DNA of 49,288 nt from Thermoanaerobaculia bacterium (GCA_018057705.1 JAGPDF010000005.1:50295-99582), one strand, 5' to 3'; counted from the first letter of the stretch, positions 1 to 8,457 are shown. Translations and numbers: made by a program. Notes: generated from the letters alone by a model not told the origin.

Positions 1-1
1 G

Positions 2-58
2 CCGCTGGGGCGGATCGTCGAGGAGCGGCCGGGGAGGTTCGCGGCGGTGCCGCTCTAG
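2..58 (+). CDS. C-terminal end of an upstream gene (partial)
   Basis: An open frame enters from the left edge and ends at TAG 56-58, giving the tail PLGRIVEERPGRFAAVPL. Most codons end in G or C, as in the real genes here. Eighteen residues are too few to name a family. It could also be chance, because a GC-rich frame stays open easily. Confidence 0.3.
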   Translation, partial: PLGRIVEERPGRFAAVPL

Positions 59-568
59 GTCCACCTCAAGATCGCCGCCGCGCTGCACCAGCGGCGCAGG
101 CCGCCGCGCGCCGGCTTCGCGGGAGCGCCGCCGGCTTTCCCCGGTCCCACTAGGCTCGCTTCCCGGCGCCCCGCGGGCGGCCGCACAACTCGCCCCTTTC
201 GGGGCTCAGACATGTGCGGCCGCTTTTCCGCGGGACGCCGACGCTCGCCAAGTGGGACCCTCGGGGTCCCTGCGCGGCGGCGCTCCCGCGAAGCCGACAC
301 GCGGCGACCTACTTTCGCAGGAGAGGCACGGCTACCGCTGGAGCGGCACCCGCCGCGCTGGGGAGCCGGTGCGTGGAAGCGGGGAGGTCACTTCCGGTAA
401 AGTCCGGGGGCGGTTGGGCTCTTGCGAGGACGATAGGAGGAGCGCAACCCCCCTTTACTGAAAACAACGACGGCGGTCGAACGCCGTACGTCGAGCGCAA
501 GCGAGTCACCGGCGCTCGCAGTCGAAAAAAACAGAATCTTCGCCCTCCGGGCGCAAACGGGAGTCGCA
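59..568. other. 510-bp intergenic stretch with a large imperfect palindrome
   Basis: No convincing gene is visible. The left two thirds hold the inverted repeat listed separately (about 101-304). The right third is the leader of the dehydrogenase operon; a GGGAG ribosome-binding site lies just before the ATG at 569. No clear -35/-10 pair was found. The short frame starting ATGTGCGGCCGC at 212 resembles the MCGRF start of SRAP peptidases only in its first residues. Confidence 0.5.
101..304. repeat. Long imperfect inverted repeat
   Basis: Two arms face each other around a centre near position 200-204. The best segment is a perfect 21-bp match between 113-133 and the reverse complement of 275-295. 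Further in, GTCCCAC (144-150) pairs with GTGGGAC (252-258), and GCGGCCGCACA (177-187) pairs with TGTGCGGCCGC (213-223). Small gaps break the symmetry. Weaker similarity may extend outward to about 41-58 versus 342-360. It may be a palindromic mobile repeat, a strong RNA hairpin that ends the upstream transcript, or an old inverted duplication. Confidence 0.7.
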
Positions 569-2395
569 ATGGCCACCGAAGTCGTGATGCCGCAAATGGG
601 CGAGTCGATCGCCGAGGGGACGATCACCAAGTGGCTGGTGAAGGTCGGCGAGAAGGTGGAGCGCGATCAGCCGCTGTTCGAGATCTCGACGGACAAGGTC
701 GACGCGGAGATTCCGTCGCCCGCCGCCGGGGTGCTGCTCGCGATCCACAACGCGGCGGGCGAGACGGTGCCCGTCAACAAAGTGGTCGGCCTGATCGGCG
801 CCGAGGGCGAGGCGGCCGGTGCCGCTCCCGCCGCCGCCGCACCTGTCGCAGCCGCTCCCGCACCCGAGGCGCCTGCCGCCGCTGTAGCAGCGCCAGCGGC
901 GACGCTGGCGCCGGCTCCTCCGGCGGCACTCCCGGCAGCACCTCCGGTCCCGTCAGTTCCTGCTCCGGCGCATGTCCCGGCTCCCGCGGCACCCGACGGC
1001 CAGTTCGACTACGACCTGGTGATCGTCGGCAGCGGTCCTGGCGGCTACGTCGCGGCGATCCGCGCCGGCCAGCTCGGCATGAAGGTCGCCTGCGTCGAGA
1101 AGGACCCGAAGTTCGGCGGCACCTGCACGCACCGCGGCTGCATCCCGACCAAGGCGCTGCTGCACTCGGCCGAGGTCGTCGACCAGATCCGCCACGCCGG
1201 CGACTTCGGCATCGCGGTGGGGGAGCCCGCGATCGAAATCGAGAAGGTGCACGCCTACAAGCGCGGCATCGTCGACAAGAGCGCCTCGGGCATCGAGTCG
1301 CTGTTCAAGAAGTACAAGGTCGAAGGGGTTCGGGGTCATGGGCGCCTCAACGGCCCGCACTCGGTCGAAGTCACGGCCGAAGACGGCAGCCGGCGAGCGC
1401 TCACCGCCCGCTTCGTGATGGTCGCCACCGGCTCGGTGCCGCGCGACATCCGGGTCGCGCCCGCGAACGGCACGACGATCCTCAACTCGGATCACATCCT
1501 CGAGATGGAGCGCATCCCGAAGTCGATCGTCGTGCTGGGCGCGGGAGCGGTCGGCACCGAGTTCGCCTCGGTCTTCCGGTCGTTCGGGTCGGATGTGACT
1601 CTGGTCGAAATGCTGCCCCGCATCCTGCCGATCGAAGACGAAGAGGTCTCGAAGGAGCTCGAGCGCCAGCTGAAGAAGCGCGGCATGAAGGTCATGACCG
1701 CGACCCAGCTGACGAAGGCGGAGCCTCACGATGGCGGCGTCAAGGTGACGCTCCAGCAGGGCGAAAAGGAGTCGGAGCTCGACGTCGAGGTCCTGCTGGT
1801 CGCGGTCGGCCGCGCTCCGGTGACCGAGGACATCGGCCTCGACAAGGTCGGACTCGCGACCGAGAAGGGCTATGTGACCGTGAACGGCGTCATGCAGACG
1901 TCGGTGCCGCACATCTACGCCCTGGGGGACGTCGTCCCGACCCCATGGCTGGCGCACATCGCTTCGGCGGAGGGGATTCTCGCCGTCGAGCACATGAAGG
2001 GGATGCCCGTGCATCCGCTCAACTACGACCGCACCCCCTCCTGCACCTACTGCGAGCCCGAGGTCGGGAGCGTCGGCCTGACGGAGGCCAAGGCGAAGGA
2101 GCGCGGCTACGACGTCGGCGTCGGCAAGTTCAGCTTCATGGCGAGCGGCAAGGCGCGGATCCTCGGCAAGGCGCAGGGCTTCGTGAAGATCGTCCGCGAC
2201 AGGAAGTACGACGAGATCCTCGGCGTCCACATCATCGGCCCGCACGCGACCGACCTGATCGCAGAGGCCTGCGTCGCCCTGCAGGCCGAGATGACCACCG
2301 AAGAGCTGATGCACACCATCCACGCCCATCCGACCCTCGCCGAGGCGGTGATGGAAGCCGCCCACGCCACGCTGGGCCCGGCGATTCACTCGTGA
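569..2395 (+). CDS. lpdA: Dihydrolipoyl dehydrogenase (E3) with N-terminal lipoyl domain
   Basis: E3 of a 2-oxo acid dehydrogenase complex: an FAD enzyme that reoxidises the dihydrolipoyl arms of E2 and makes NADH. The 608-aa protein has a lipoyl domain at residues 1-80 with modifiable Lys43 in STDKVDAE, an Ala/Pro-rich flexible linker (about 85-145), then a full E3: FAD motif VGSGPGGYVAA, redox pair Cys186/Cys191 in GGTCTHRGC, NAD-binding GAGAVGTEFAS, and the C-terminal HAHPTLAEAV with the catalytic His. The usual GGTCLNVGC is changed to GGTCTHRGC, but both cysteines remain. A lipoyl domain on E3 is known in some bacteria but is not the rule. It leads the E3-E1a-E1b-E2 operon. GGGAG precedes the ATG. 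Confidence 0.95.
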   Translation: MATEVVMPQMGESIAEGTITKWLVKVGEKVERDQPLFEISTDKVDAEIPSPAAGVLLAIHNAAGETVPVNKVVGLIGAEGEAAGAAPAAAAPVAAAPAPEAPAAAVAAPAATLAPAPPAALPAAPPVPSVPAPAHVPAPAAPDGQFDYDLVIVGSGPGGYVAAIRAGQLGMKVACVEKDPKFGGTCTHRGCIPTKALLHSAEVVDQIRHAGDFGIAVGEPAIEIEKVHAYKRGIVDKSASGIESLFKKYKVEGVRGHGRLNGPHSVEVTAEDGSRRALTARFVMVATGSVPRDIRVAPANGTTILNSDHILEMERIPKSIVVLGAGAVGTEFASVFRSFGSDVTLVEMLPRILPIEDEEVSKELERQLKKRGMKVMTATQLTKAEPHDGGVKVTLQQGEKESELDVEVLLVAVGRAPVTEDIGLDKVGLATEKGYVTVNGVMQTSVPHIYALGDVVPTPWLAHIASAEGILAVEHMKGMPVHPLNYDRTPSCTYCEPEVGSVGLTEAKAKERGYDVGVGKFSFMASGKARILGKAQGFVKIVRDRKYDEILGVHIIGPHATDLIAEACVALQAEMTTEELMHTIHAHPTLAEAVMEAAHATLGPAIHS

Positions 2396-2462
2396 GTCGC
2401 GCAACGGCCGGGGACATGATGGACGCGAAGCGTCCTTCGTGTCCCCAGGAAAGTGAGGCCGC

Positions 2463-3497
2463 ATGAGCAGTCTCGGTCCATTGGACCCAGGTGCCACCGA
2501 GCCCAAGGACAAGCTCGCGAAGACCGCGCTGTCGCGCGAGCGTCAACTCGAGCTCTACCGCTTGCTCAAGCTCAATCGCCTGGTCGAGGATCGCCTGACG
2601 AATCTCTACCGCCAGGGCAAGGTGGTCGGCGGCCTCTACGGCAGCCGTGGCCAGGAGGCGATCTCGATCGGCACCGCCTACGCGCTCGGACCCGACGACA
2701 TCGTCGCGCCGCTGATCCGCAACCTCGGCGCCATGCTGGTGCGCGGCGTCTCGCCGCGTGAGGTCTTCACGCAGTACATGGCGCGCGGCGGGAGCCCCAC
2801 GGGGGGCAAGGACTGCAATCTGCATTTCGGAGACCTCTCGCGTGGACTGATCTCGCCGATCTCCATGCTCGGGGCGCTCGTCCCCGTGATGGCCGGGGTC
2901 GGTCTGGCAGCGAAGCTCCAGCACAAGAGCTACGTCGCCATGACCTACATCGGCGACGGCGGGACCTCGACCGGCGACTTCCACGAGGGGATGAACGTCG
3001 CGGCGGTGCTCGACGTGCCGCTGGTCGTCGTCGCCGAGCACAACGGCTACGCCTATTCGACCCCCACCGCGCGGCAGATGAGGATCAAGGACCTCGCCCA
3101 GCGGGCCTCGGCCTACGGCATTCCGGCGCGCACCGTGGACGGCAACGACGTCCTCGCGGTCTACGAGGCGGCGCGCACGATGATCGAGGCGGCGCGCTCC
3201 GGCGGCGGACCGCAGCTCCTCGAGGTCAAGACCTTCAGGATGAAGGGGCACGCCGAGCACGACGACGCCTCCTACGTGCCGAAGGAGCTCTTCGAGCAGT
3301 GGAAGGCGAAGGATCCGATCGATCGCTTCGAGCGCCATCTCCTCGGGAACGGGTTCGCGACCCGGGAAGAGCTCGACGCCATCACGGCCAGGATCAACGG
3401 CGAGCTCGACACCGAGGTCGACTTCGCCCTCGCCTCCCCGATGCCGCCCCCCGAGCGCGCCCTCGAGGGCGTCTACGCGGAAGGAGCGCGGTCATGA
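2463..3497 (+). CDS. 2-oxo acid dehydrogenase E1 component, alpha subunit
   Basis: The thiamine diphosphate-dependent decarboxylase half that acts with the next gene to decarboxylate a 2-oxo acid and acylate lipoyl-E2. The 344-aa protein has the ThDP motif GDGGTSTGDFHEGMN...EHN, and the phosphorylation-loop region reads YSTPTARQMRIKDLAQRA. The alternation of GGLYGSRGQEAISIG and IRNLGAMLVRGV looks more like branched-chain or generic bacterial E1-alpha than classic pyruvate E1-alpha, so the substrate is open. It lies 67 bp after E3 and overlaps E1-beta by ATGA. Confidence 0.92.
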   Translation: MSSLGPLDPGATEPKDKLAKTALSRERQLELYRLLKLNRLVEDRLTNLYRQGKVVGGLYGSRGQEAISIGTAYALGPDDIVAPLIRNLGAMLVRGVSPREVFTQYMARGGSPTGGKDCNLHFGDLSRGLISPISMLGALVPVMAGVGLAAKLQHKSYVAMTYIGDGGTSTGDFHEGMNVAAVLDVPLVVVAEHNGYAYSTPTARQMRIKDLAQRASAYGIPARTVDGNDVLAVYEAARTMIEAARSGGGPQLLEVKTFRMKGHAEHDDASYVPKELFEQWKAKDPIDRFERHLLGNGFATREELDAITARINGELDTEVDFALASPMPPPERALEGVYAEGARS

Positions 3498-4480
3498 GCT
3501 CGGGAGCCGGCGAGATCACCTTCCTCGACGCCATCCGCCAGGGCCTGTGGGACGAGATGAAGGCCGACCCGACGGTCTTCCTGATCGGCGAGGACATCGG
3601 TGTCTACGGCGGCGCCTTCAAGCTGACGGCGGGGCTGCTCGACGAGTTCGGGCCGGAGCGGGTGATCGACACGCCGATCGCCGAGTCGGGCTTCGTCGGC
3701 GCGGCGATCGGCTCGGCGATGATGGGCCTCAAGCCGGTCGTCGAGTTCCAGTTCATCGACTTCATCGCCAACGCCTTCGACATGATCGTCAACTTCGCCG
3801 GCACCAACCACTATCGCTGGGGCCAGAAGGTGCCGATGGTGATGCGCGGGCCGTCAGGAGGGCGGGTCAGCGGCTCGGCCTTCCACTCGGCGAACCCGGA
3901 GGCCTACTTCAACCGCGCCCCGGGCCTGAAGATCGTCTATCCGGGAACGGTCGAGGACGCCTACGGCCTCATCCGCTCGGCGATCCGCGACGAGAATCCG
4001 GTGCTGTTCTTCGAGCACAAGTACCTCTACCGGCGCATCAAGGGTCGGATCGATCCCGAGGCCGCGCCGATTCCGCTCGGCAAGGCGCGCCTGGCGCGCT
4101 CGGGCCGCGACCTCTCGATCATCACCTACGCGGCGATGCTGCACGTTGCCCTCGAAGCGGCGGAAGTTCTGGCCGCGGAGGGCATCGAGATCGAGGTTCT
4201 GGACCTGCGAACCCTGAAGCCGCTCGACGAAGAGGCGGTCCTGGCCACGGCGCAGAAGACCGGCCGGGTCGTGGTGCTGACCGAGGAGCCGCAGACCGGC
4301 TCGTTCGCCGGCGAGGTCGCGGCGCGGGTGGCGGAGAAGGCGTTCTGGCATCTCGACGCTCCGGTGGCGCGAGTCTGTTGCCTGGATACGCCCGTCCCCT
4401 ACTCGCCACCGCTCGAGGACTACTACCTTCCGAATGCCGATAAACTCATTGCCCGCGTCCGCGAACTGCTTCGCGCCTGA
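3494..4480 (+). CDS. 2-oxo acid dehydrogenase E1 component, beta subunit
   Basis: Beta subunit of the heterotetrameric E1, 328 aa. Seen: ITFLDAIRQGLWDEM, LIGEDIGVYGGAFKLTAGL, DTPIAESGFVGAAIGSAMMGLKPVVEFQFIDF, and the C-terminal transketolase-type domain with LDLRTLKPLDEEAV and VLTEEPQTGSFAGEVAARV. The start at 3494 overlaps the E1-alpha stop as ATGA and gives the normal N-terminus. A longer frame from 3299 only reads through E1-alpha sequence. It is followed after 34 bp by E2. Confidence 0.93.
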   Translation: MSSGAGEITFLDAIRQGLWDEMKADPTVFLIGEDIGVYGGAFKLTAGLLDEFGPERVIDTPIAESGFVGAAIGSAMMGLKPVVEFQFIDFIANAFDMIVNFAGTNHYRWGQKVPMVMRGPSGGRVSGSAFHSANPEAYFNRAPGLKIVYPGTVEDAYGLIRSAIRDENPVLFFEHKYLYRRIKGRIDPEAAPIPLGKARLARSGRDLSIITYAAMLHVALEAAEVLAAEGIEIEVLDLRTLKPLDEEAVLATAQKTGRVVVLTEEPQTGSFAGEVAARVAEKAFWHLDAPVARVCCLDTPVPYSPPLEDYYLPNADKLIARVRELLRA

Positions 4481-4514
4481 CCGGGATCGACGGATCGCTT
4501 CAACGGAGAGAGCA

Positions 4515-5906
4515 ATGGCAACCGAAGTCGTGATGCCGCAGATGGGCGAGTCGATCGCCGAGGGGACGATCACCCGCTGGCTGGTGAAGGTCGGCGAGAA
4601 GGTCGAGCGCGATCAGCCGCTGTTCGAGATCTCGACCGACAAGGTCGATGCCGAGATTCCGAGCCCGGCGGCCGGAGTGCTGCTCGAGATTCGCAACCAG
4701 GAGGGCGAGACCGTGCCGGTGAACCAGGTGGTGGCGATGATCGGCGAGGCTGGCTCGGCGGCCGCCAGCGCTCCGGCCGCCACGGCTGCGCCGGCGCCTG
4801 CTCCTGCCGCCGCTGCGACCGCTGCAGCGCCAGCCCCGGCCGCGGCGCCTGCTCCGGCAGCGCCCGCCGCCGCTACACCGGCCGCTGCCCCGGCCGGCTC
4901 GCTCGAAGAGCGCGTGCGCCAGCTTTCGAGTCCGCTGGTGCGCAGCATCGCCGCCAAGGAAGGCATCGATCTCTCCCAGCTCACCGGCACCGGCATCCAC
5001 GGCCGGGTGACCAAGCAGGACATGCTCGACTACATCGCCCAGGGCAAGCCCGTGCGCGCTGCCGCTGCCGCCGCCCCTGCTGTGGCTCCTGCAGCGCCGC
5101 GTGCCGCGAGCGCTCCTGCGGCCGCAGCCCCGCCGGCCGCAGGCAAGGTGGACACCGGTTTCCATGTCGCGGCCTACCAGCCCGGCGACAACGTCACCAT
5201 CGAGCCGATGTCGAAGATCCGCCAGATCACGGCAGCGCACATGCGCTATTCGAAAGACACTTCGGCCCACGTCACGACCGTCTTCCACATGGACTTCACC
5301 AAGGTCGACCGGATCCGGGCGCGCGCCAAGGACAAGTTCTTCAAGATGAACGGCACCAAGCTCTCCTACATGCCGTTCATCTTCAAGTCGGTCGCCGCGG
5401 CGCTGCGCGCCCACCCCAAGGTGAACGCGTCGATCGACGGCACCAACGTCGTGTTCAAGAAGGACGTCAACATTGCCATGGCCGTGGCGCTCGACTGGGG
5501 GTTGCTGGTGCCGGTCATCCGCAACGCCGATCAGCTGAACCTGCTCGGCCTGGCGAAGACGGCCAACGATCTCGCCGACCGGGCGCGGTCGAAGAAGCTG
5601 GGGCCGGACGAGCTCAAGGGCGGCACCTTCACGATCACCAACCCGGGCGTCTTCGGGAGCCTCTTCGGCACGCCGGTGATCAACCAGCCGCAGGTCGCGA
5701 TCCTGGGTATCGGTGCCATCGAGAAGCGCCCGATGGTGATGACCGACGTCGACGGCTGCGACACGATCGCGATCCGCGTCATGTCGTATTTCGGCATCAC
5801 CTACGACCATCGGCTGGTCGACGGCGCCGATGCCGACCACTTCATGAATTCGGTGAAGAAGATGCTCGAGTCCGACGCCTGGCCGGAGCTCGAGCCCTAC
5901 CTCTGA
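4515..5906 (+). CDS. 2-oxo acid dehydrogenase E2 (dihydrolipoyl acyltransferase)
   Basis: The core acyltransferase of the complex, 463 aa. Domains: one lipoyl domain (1-80, Lys43), a long Ala/Pro linker, the peripheral subunit-binding domain SSPLVRSIAAKEGIDLSQLTGTG..GRVTKQDML, a second Ala/Pro linker, and the catalytic domain ending in YDHRLVDG with His432 and Asp436 of the HxxxD active-site motif. The start follows a GGAGAG site; a longer frame from 4434 reads back into E1-beta. The lipoyl domain is almost the same as in E3, also at DNA level. It is the last gene of the operon. Confidence 0.95.
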   Translation: MATEVVMPQMGESIAEGTITRWLVKVGEKVERDQPLFEISTDKVDAEIPSPAAGVLLEIRNQEGETVPVNQVVAMIGEAGSAAASAPAATAAPAPAPAAAATAAAPAPAAAPAPAAPAAATPAAAPAGSLEERVRQLSSPLVRSIAAKEGIDLSQLTGTGIHGRVTKQDMLDYIAQGKPVRAAAAAAPAVAPAAPRAASAPAAAAPPAAGKVDTGFHVAAYQPGDNVTIEPMSKIRQITAAHMRYSKDTSAHVTTVFHMDFTKVDRIRARAKDKFFKMNGTKLSYMPFIFKSVAAALRAHPKVNASIDGTNVVFKKDVNIAMAVALDWGLLVPVIRNADQLNLLGLAKTANDLADRARSKKLGPDELKGGTFTITNPGVFGSLFGTPVINQPQVAILGIGAIEKRPMVMTDVDGCDTIAIRVMSYFGITYDHRLVDGADADHFMNSVKKMLESDAWPELEPYL

Positions 5907-5909
5907 TCC

Positions 5910-5937
5910 ATCCGGGCGGGGCCTGCCTCGCCCGGAT
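5910..5937. terminator. Bidirectional hairpin between convergent genes
   Basis: ATCCGGGCG (5910-5918) pairs perfectly with CGCCCGGAT (5929-5937) just after the E2 stop and just before the stop of the minus-strand gene ending at 5946. There is no long T-run, so it may act as a weak or Rho-assisted terminator for both sides. Confidence 0.6.
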
Positions 5938-5945
5938 CTCATCTT

Positions 5946-7292
5946 CTACAGGTTCTCGGGGTCGAAGCGCAGGTTCGGCTGGTTGCGGACCTGCGCGAAG
6001 TACTGGCTGAGCCTCGCGAGCAGACTCAACGTCACGGCATCCGCCTCCGCGAGGCGCTCGAAGATGGTGAGCGCCACGAAGGCCTCGCGGGCCACCCCGA
6101 GAGTGCGGAACACCGCGACGAGCTCGGCTGCCAGGAGCTTCAACTCCTGCCTCCGGCCCTGCTCGGCGAACAGCACCGCGAGATCCAGGGCTACCGAGGC
6201 GGCCTCGTACGGAATCCGGGCCTCGACGAACCCCTCATGCGCGTCGCGAAAGGCGCGCTCCGATTCCTCCGGCCGCCCGAGATCCTTGGCCAGCCGGGCC
6301 TCCATCCAGCGCAGCTTGAGCAGCAGCATCCGGTCGTTGAACTCTTGGTAGGCGGGGCGCAGCGCGGAAAGCTCCACCATCGCCTCCTCGGCCTTGCCCG
6401 CGCACATCAGCTGCCATACGAGGTTGTGATGCGCGGCGATCGCCAGCCGGCGGTTGCGCTCGGGGTCGACCTGCCGCCGCGCCAGGCGACAACACTCGAC
6501 GGACTCTGCGGCCTCTCCACGCAGGTCTCGAATCGCCGCCTCGCACATCAGGGATCGACCTTCGAGGTGAAGGTCGCCCACCATGCGATAGATCCGGCGC
6601 GAGCGGTGAATGGAGCGCAGAGCCTCGTCCAGGCGGCGCTCGGCGCGTCGCAGCGAGGCGGTGAAATAGAGATGCTCGGCTTCCTCGAGCGGCTCGCCCG
6701 ACCCCTGCTTCAGATGGCGGGCGGCGGTGGCGAGCGCCTGTTCCGCACCAGCGAGGTCGGAGGTCGCCCGCAGCGCGTTGGCCGTTCTTCCCCAGGCGCG
6801 AGCCCGCAGATCGCAGACGACGCGCTCGCCGTAGTTCTCGGTACCGAGGCGGTCGGCGATCGCGACGCCCATCCGGGAGAGCTCGACCGCGCGGTGGGGA
6901 TCGTCGTAGATCGCCGCCAGTCCGGCGTCGAGCAGCAGCTCGCAGAACGACCAGCTGTCGAAGCGGCTGCTGTTGCGCAGCAGCGTCCACTGGCGTGGCG
7001 GCGGGTGGCGCAGGAAGTCGCGGAACTGTTCGGCGGCGATGGCCCGCTCCTGGTTCATCTGGCGCTCGATATCGGCCACGTTCGCCAGCACACGACTGAG
7101 CGAGAACTCGCTCGGCCGCGCGTCGCCGATGAGCCGGATCCTGGGTGCGATCGTCGCGCGGCAGAGGGTGCAGCCGGAGAGCAGGTGTTTCAGGACTTTG
7201 CGGCGTTCGGCCGGGCTGGTCTCGCCGTCGGCGAAACGGGCGAGCAGTGCGCCATCGAAGTTGCAGTCGGGCATGGGCTGGGTCTCGCTCAT
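5946..7292 (-). CDS. Zinc-finger/TPR protein, partner of the ECF sigma factor
   Basis: 448 aa. The N-terminus has an anti-sigma-like zinc finger, ERRKVLKHLLSGCTLCRA (His36, Cys41, Cys44; spacing H-x4-C-x2-C rather than the usual H-x3-C-x2-C). The rest (about 80-440) is helical with TPR-like pairs such as AEHLYFTASLRRAERRLDEALRSIHRSRRIY and AHHNLVWQLMCAGKAEEAMVELSAL. No transmembrane segment is seen, so it is probably cytoplasmic. Its ATG overlaps the sigma-factor stop as ATGA, which argues for a regulatory pair. The longer frame from 7967 reads through the sigma gene and is not real. Confidence 0.8.
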   Translation of the reverse strand: MSETQPMPDCNFDGALLARFADGETSPAERRKVLKHLLSGCTLCRATIAPRIRLIGDARPSEFSLSRVLANVADIERQMNQERAIAAEQFRDFLRHPPPRQWTLLRNSSRFDSWSFCELLLDAGLAAIYDDPHRAVELSRMGVAIADRLGTENYGERVVCDLRARAWGRTANALRATSDLAGAEQALATAARHLKQGSGEPLEEAEHLYFTASLRRAERRLDEALRSIHRSRRIYRMVGDLHLEGRSLMCEAAIRDLRGEAAESVECCRLARRQVDPERNRRLAIAAHHNLVWQLMCAGKAEEAMVELSALRPAYQEFNDRMLLLKLRWMEARLAKDLGRPEESERAFRDAHEGFVEARIPYEAASVALDLAVLFAEQGRRQELKLLAAELVAVFRTLGVAREAFVALTIFERLAEADAVTLSLLARLSQYFAQVRNQPNLRFDPENL

Positions 7293-7855
7293 TCGGCACC
7301 CGGCTGCGCCGACGGCTGGGCCTTCGGCGGAATCGCCGCCGTCGGATAGCCGCCGGCGAGCATCTGCTGTGTGAGAGCCGAGAGACAACGATGGGCGATC
7401 TTGCGGATGCCGGTCGGGCTGTAGCCCAGACGGAGGGCGACCTCCGGATCGTCGCAGCCGAGACCATAGCGCAGGCGCAGCAGCGACCGGCAGCGATCCG
7501 GGAGACGCCCGATCGCGCCCGAGAGATCGCGCGCCAGATCGTCGTTCTCCTGGCGCGGCGAAGTACCCCCGGCGAGCTCCATCAGCAGCGTCTCGTCGAC
7601 CGTTTCGAGAAGTCGCCGTCGGCGCTTGCGCCAGTAGAGCAGGCAGCGAAATCGCAGCGTGCCGATCAGCCAGGCGTCCGGCGAGGCGATCTGGCGCCGC
7701 TTGGTGATGAAGAGGACGAAGGCATCCTGCAACAGGTCCTCGGCATCCTGCGCCGGAATCCTGAAGTAGGTGAAGAGGCGAGCGAACTCCGGCGCCAGCC
7801 GGTCGACCAGCTGGGGGAGTTCGTCCTGGATGCAGCCCGGATCGAGTGCGCTCAC
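7289..7855 (-). CDS. ECF-type RNA polymerase sigma factor
   Basis: 188 aa. Region 2 is seen in DAEDLLQDAFVLFITKRRQIASPDAWLIGTLRFRCLLYWRKR, and region 4 in RLPDRCRSLLRLRYGLGCDDPEVALRLGYSPTGIRKIAHRCLSAL, with no region 3: an extracytoplasmic-function-type sigma factor. It starts with GTG (7855) after a CGAGG site. It is coupled to the zinc-finger/TPR gene downstream and lies 139 bp after the small secreted gene, probably in one operon driven from the divergent promoter region at 8306-8420. A second -10-like GATACACT sits in the gap just upstream. Confidence 0.88.
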   Translation of the reverse strand: MSALDPGCIQDELPQLVDRLAPEFARLFTYFRIPAQDAEDLLQDAFVLFITKRRQIASPDAWLIGTLRFRCLLYWRKRRRRLLETVDETLLMELAGGTSPRQENDDLARDLSGAIGRLPDRCRSLLRLRYGLGCDDPEVALRLGYSPTGIRKIAHRCLSALTQQMLAGGYPTAAIPPKAQPSAQPGAE

Positions 7856-7994
7856 AATGGCCTCGGCGATGCGAAAGCTCGCCCGAGTGTATCACCCTGC
7901 GGCGCCGAAGCCTTCTACTGGGCCTTCCCCGATTCGGCGGGCAGGAGGCGAGGCCGTTGCGTGTCAACGGATGCGCCTCCTCTCGTCGGAGTCG

Positions 7995-8246
7995 CTACGG
8001 GGCCGGTGGGACGACCGGAGCCTCGACTACGGTGCCGTGTTCGGCATCGGTTAGGGCCTGGAGCCAGAAGAAGGCGCTCCGGGCCCAGCCGAGAAGGCTG
8101 CCGAGGAGACCGTCTCCCGGCGGCTCGGCCAGCGTGACGGCCGAGAAGTGCTCTGCGCCGCGTTGCGCCGAAAGTGCGCCCGGCAGGGCGGACCAAAGGA
8201 CGACGGCGAGGCAGATTGCGGCACCGGCACGACGGAAGCGGGACAT
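7995..8246 (-). CDS. Small secreted protein of unknown function
   Basis: 83 aa. The N-terminus is a clear signal peptide (MSRFRRAGAAICLAVVLWSALPGALSAQ, cleavage likely after LSA). The mature part is about 55 residues with a hydrophobic stretch GDGLLGSLLGWARSAFFWLQAL and a Pro-rich end. A good GAGAGGAG site lies 6 nt before the ATG. It is first in the minus-strand operon with the sigma factor, directly under one of the two matched promoters. No family is recognised; a sensed or envelope-acting peptide is only a guess. Confidence 0.65.
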   Translation of the reverse strand: MSRFRRAGAAICLAVVLWSALPGALSAQRGAEHFSAVTLAEPPGDGLLGSLLGWARSAFFWLQALTDAEHGTVVEAPVVPPAP

Positions 8247-8305
8247 GGACGACTCCTCTCGAAAGGGTCCGACCGTCCGGCCCCCTTGGCGGGAGGGGCC
8301 CTCTC

Positions 8306-8420
8306 ACTTAGATAGTTGCTTTGCCCCCCTCCAAACGTGACAGCGAACGCCGTTTTTCCTGCTGTCGAGAAAGTTCTTCCGATTTGTCACGTTTCGTCCC
8401 CCTCGAGCAACTATCTAAGT
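8306..8420. promoter_or_regulatory. Two matched divergent promoters (ECF-type)
   Basis: Reading plus: TGTCACGTTT at 8385-8394, then GCAACTATCTAAGT ending at 8420. Reading minus: TGTCACGTTT at 8342-8333, then GCAACTATCTAAGT ending at 8306. The TGTCAC-to-CTATCT gap is 20 nt (plus) and 21 nt (minus), and the sequence between differs, as expected for two promoters rather than one operator. They face away from each other, towards the kinase (plus) and the small secreted/sigma operon (minus). The sigma factor encoded here is the natural candidate to read both. A shared dimeric regulator binding the dyads is the alternative. Confidence 0.7.
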
Positions 8421-8457
8421 AGGGGGGGCCCATTCGGTTCCCCGGGGGAGATTCGAT

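Noticed and set aside
212..400. Frame starting MCGRF, like SRAP (YedK) peptidases
   Set aside because: Only the first five residues fit; the rest lacks SRAP motifs, stops at 62 aa and lies inside the palindrome.
380..440. AAAGTCCGGG resembling the start of RNase P RNA
   Set aside because: No other conserved RNase P blocks follow, so it is a chance match.
214..2466. 750-aa plus-strand frame across the lpdA region
   Set aside because: It is out of frame with a full dihydrolipoyl dehydrogenase and shows only low-complexity Arg/Gly sequence.
7293..7967. N-terminal extension of the zinc-finger/TPR protein
   Set aside because: It is a shifted reading of the sigma gene; the ATGA overlap at 7292 and the MSETQPMPD start are natural.
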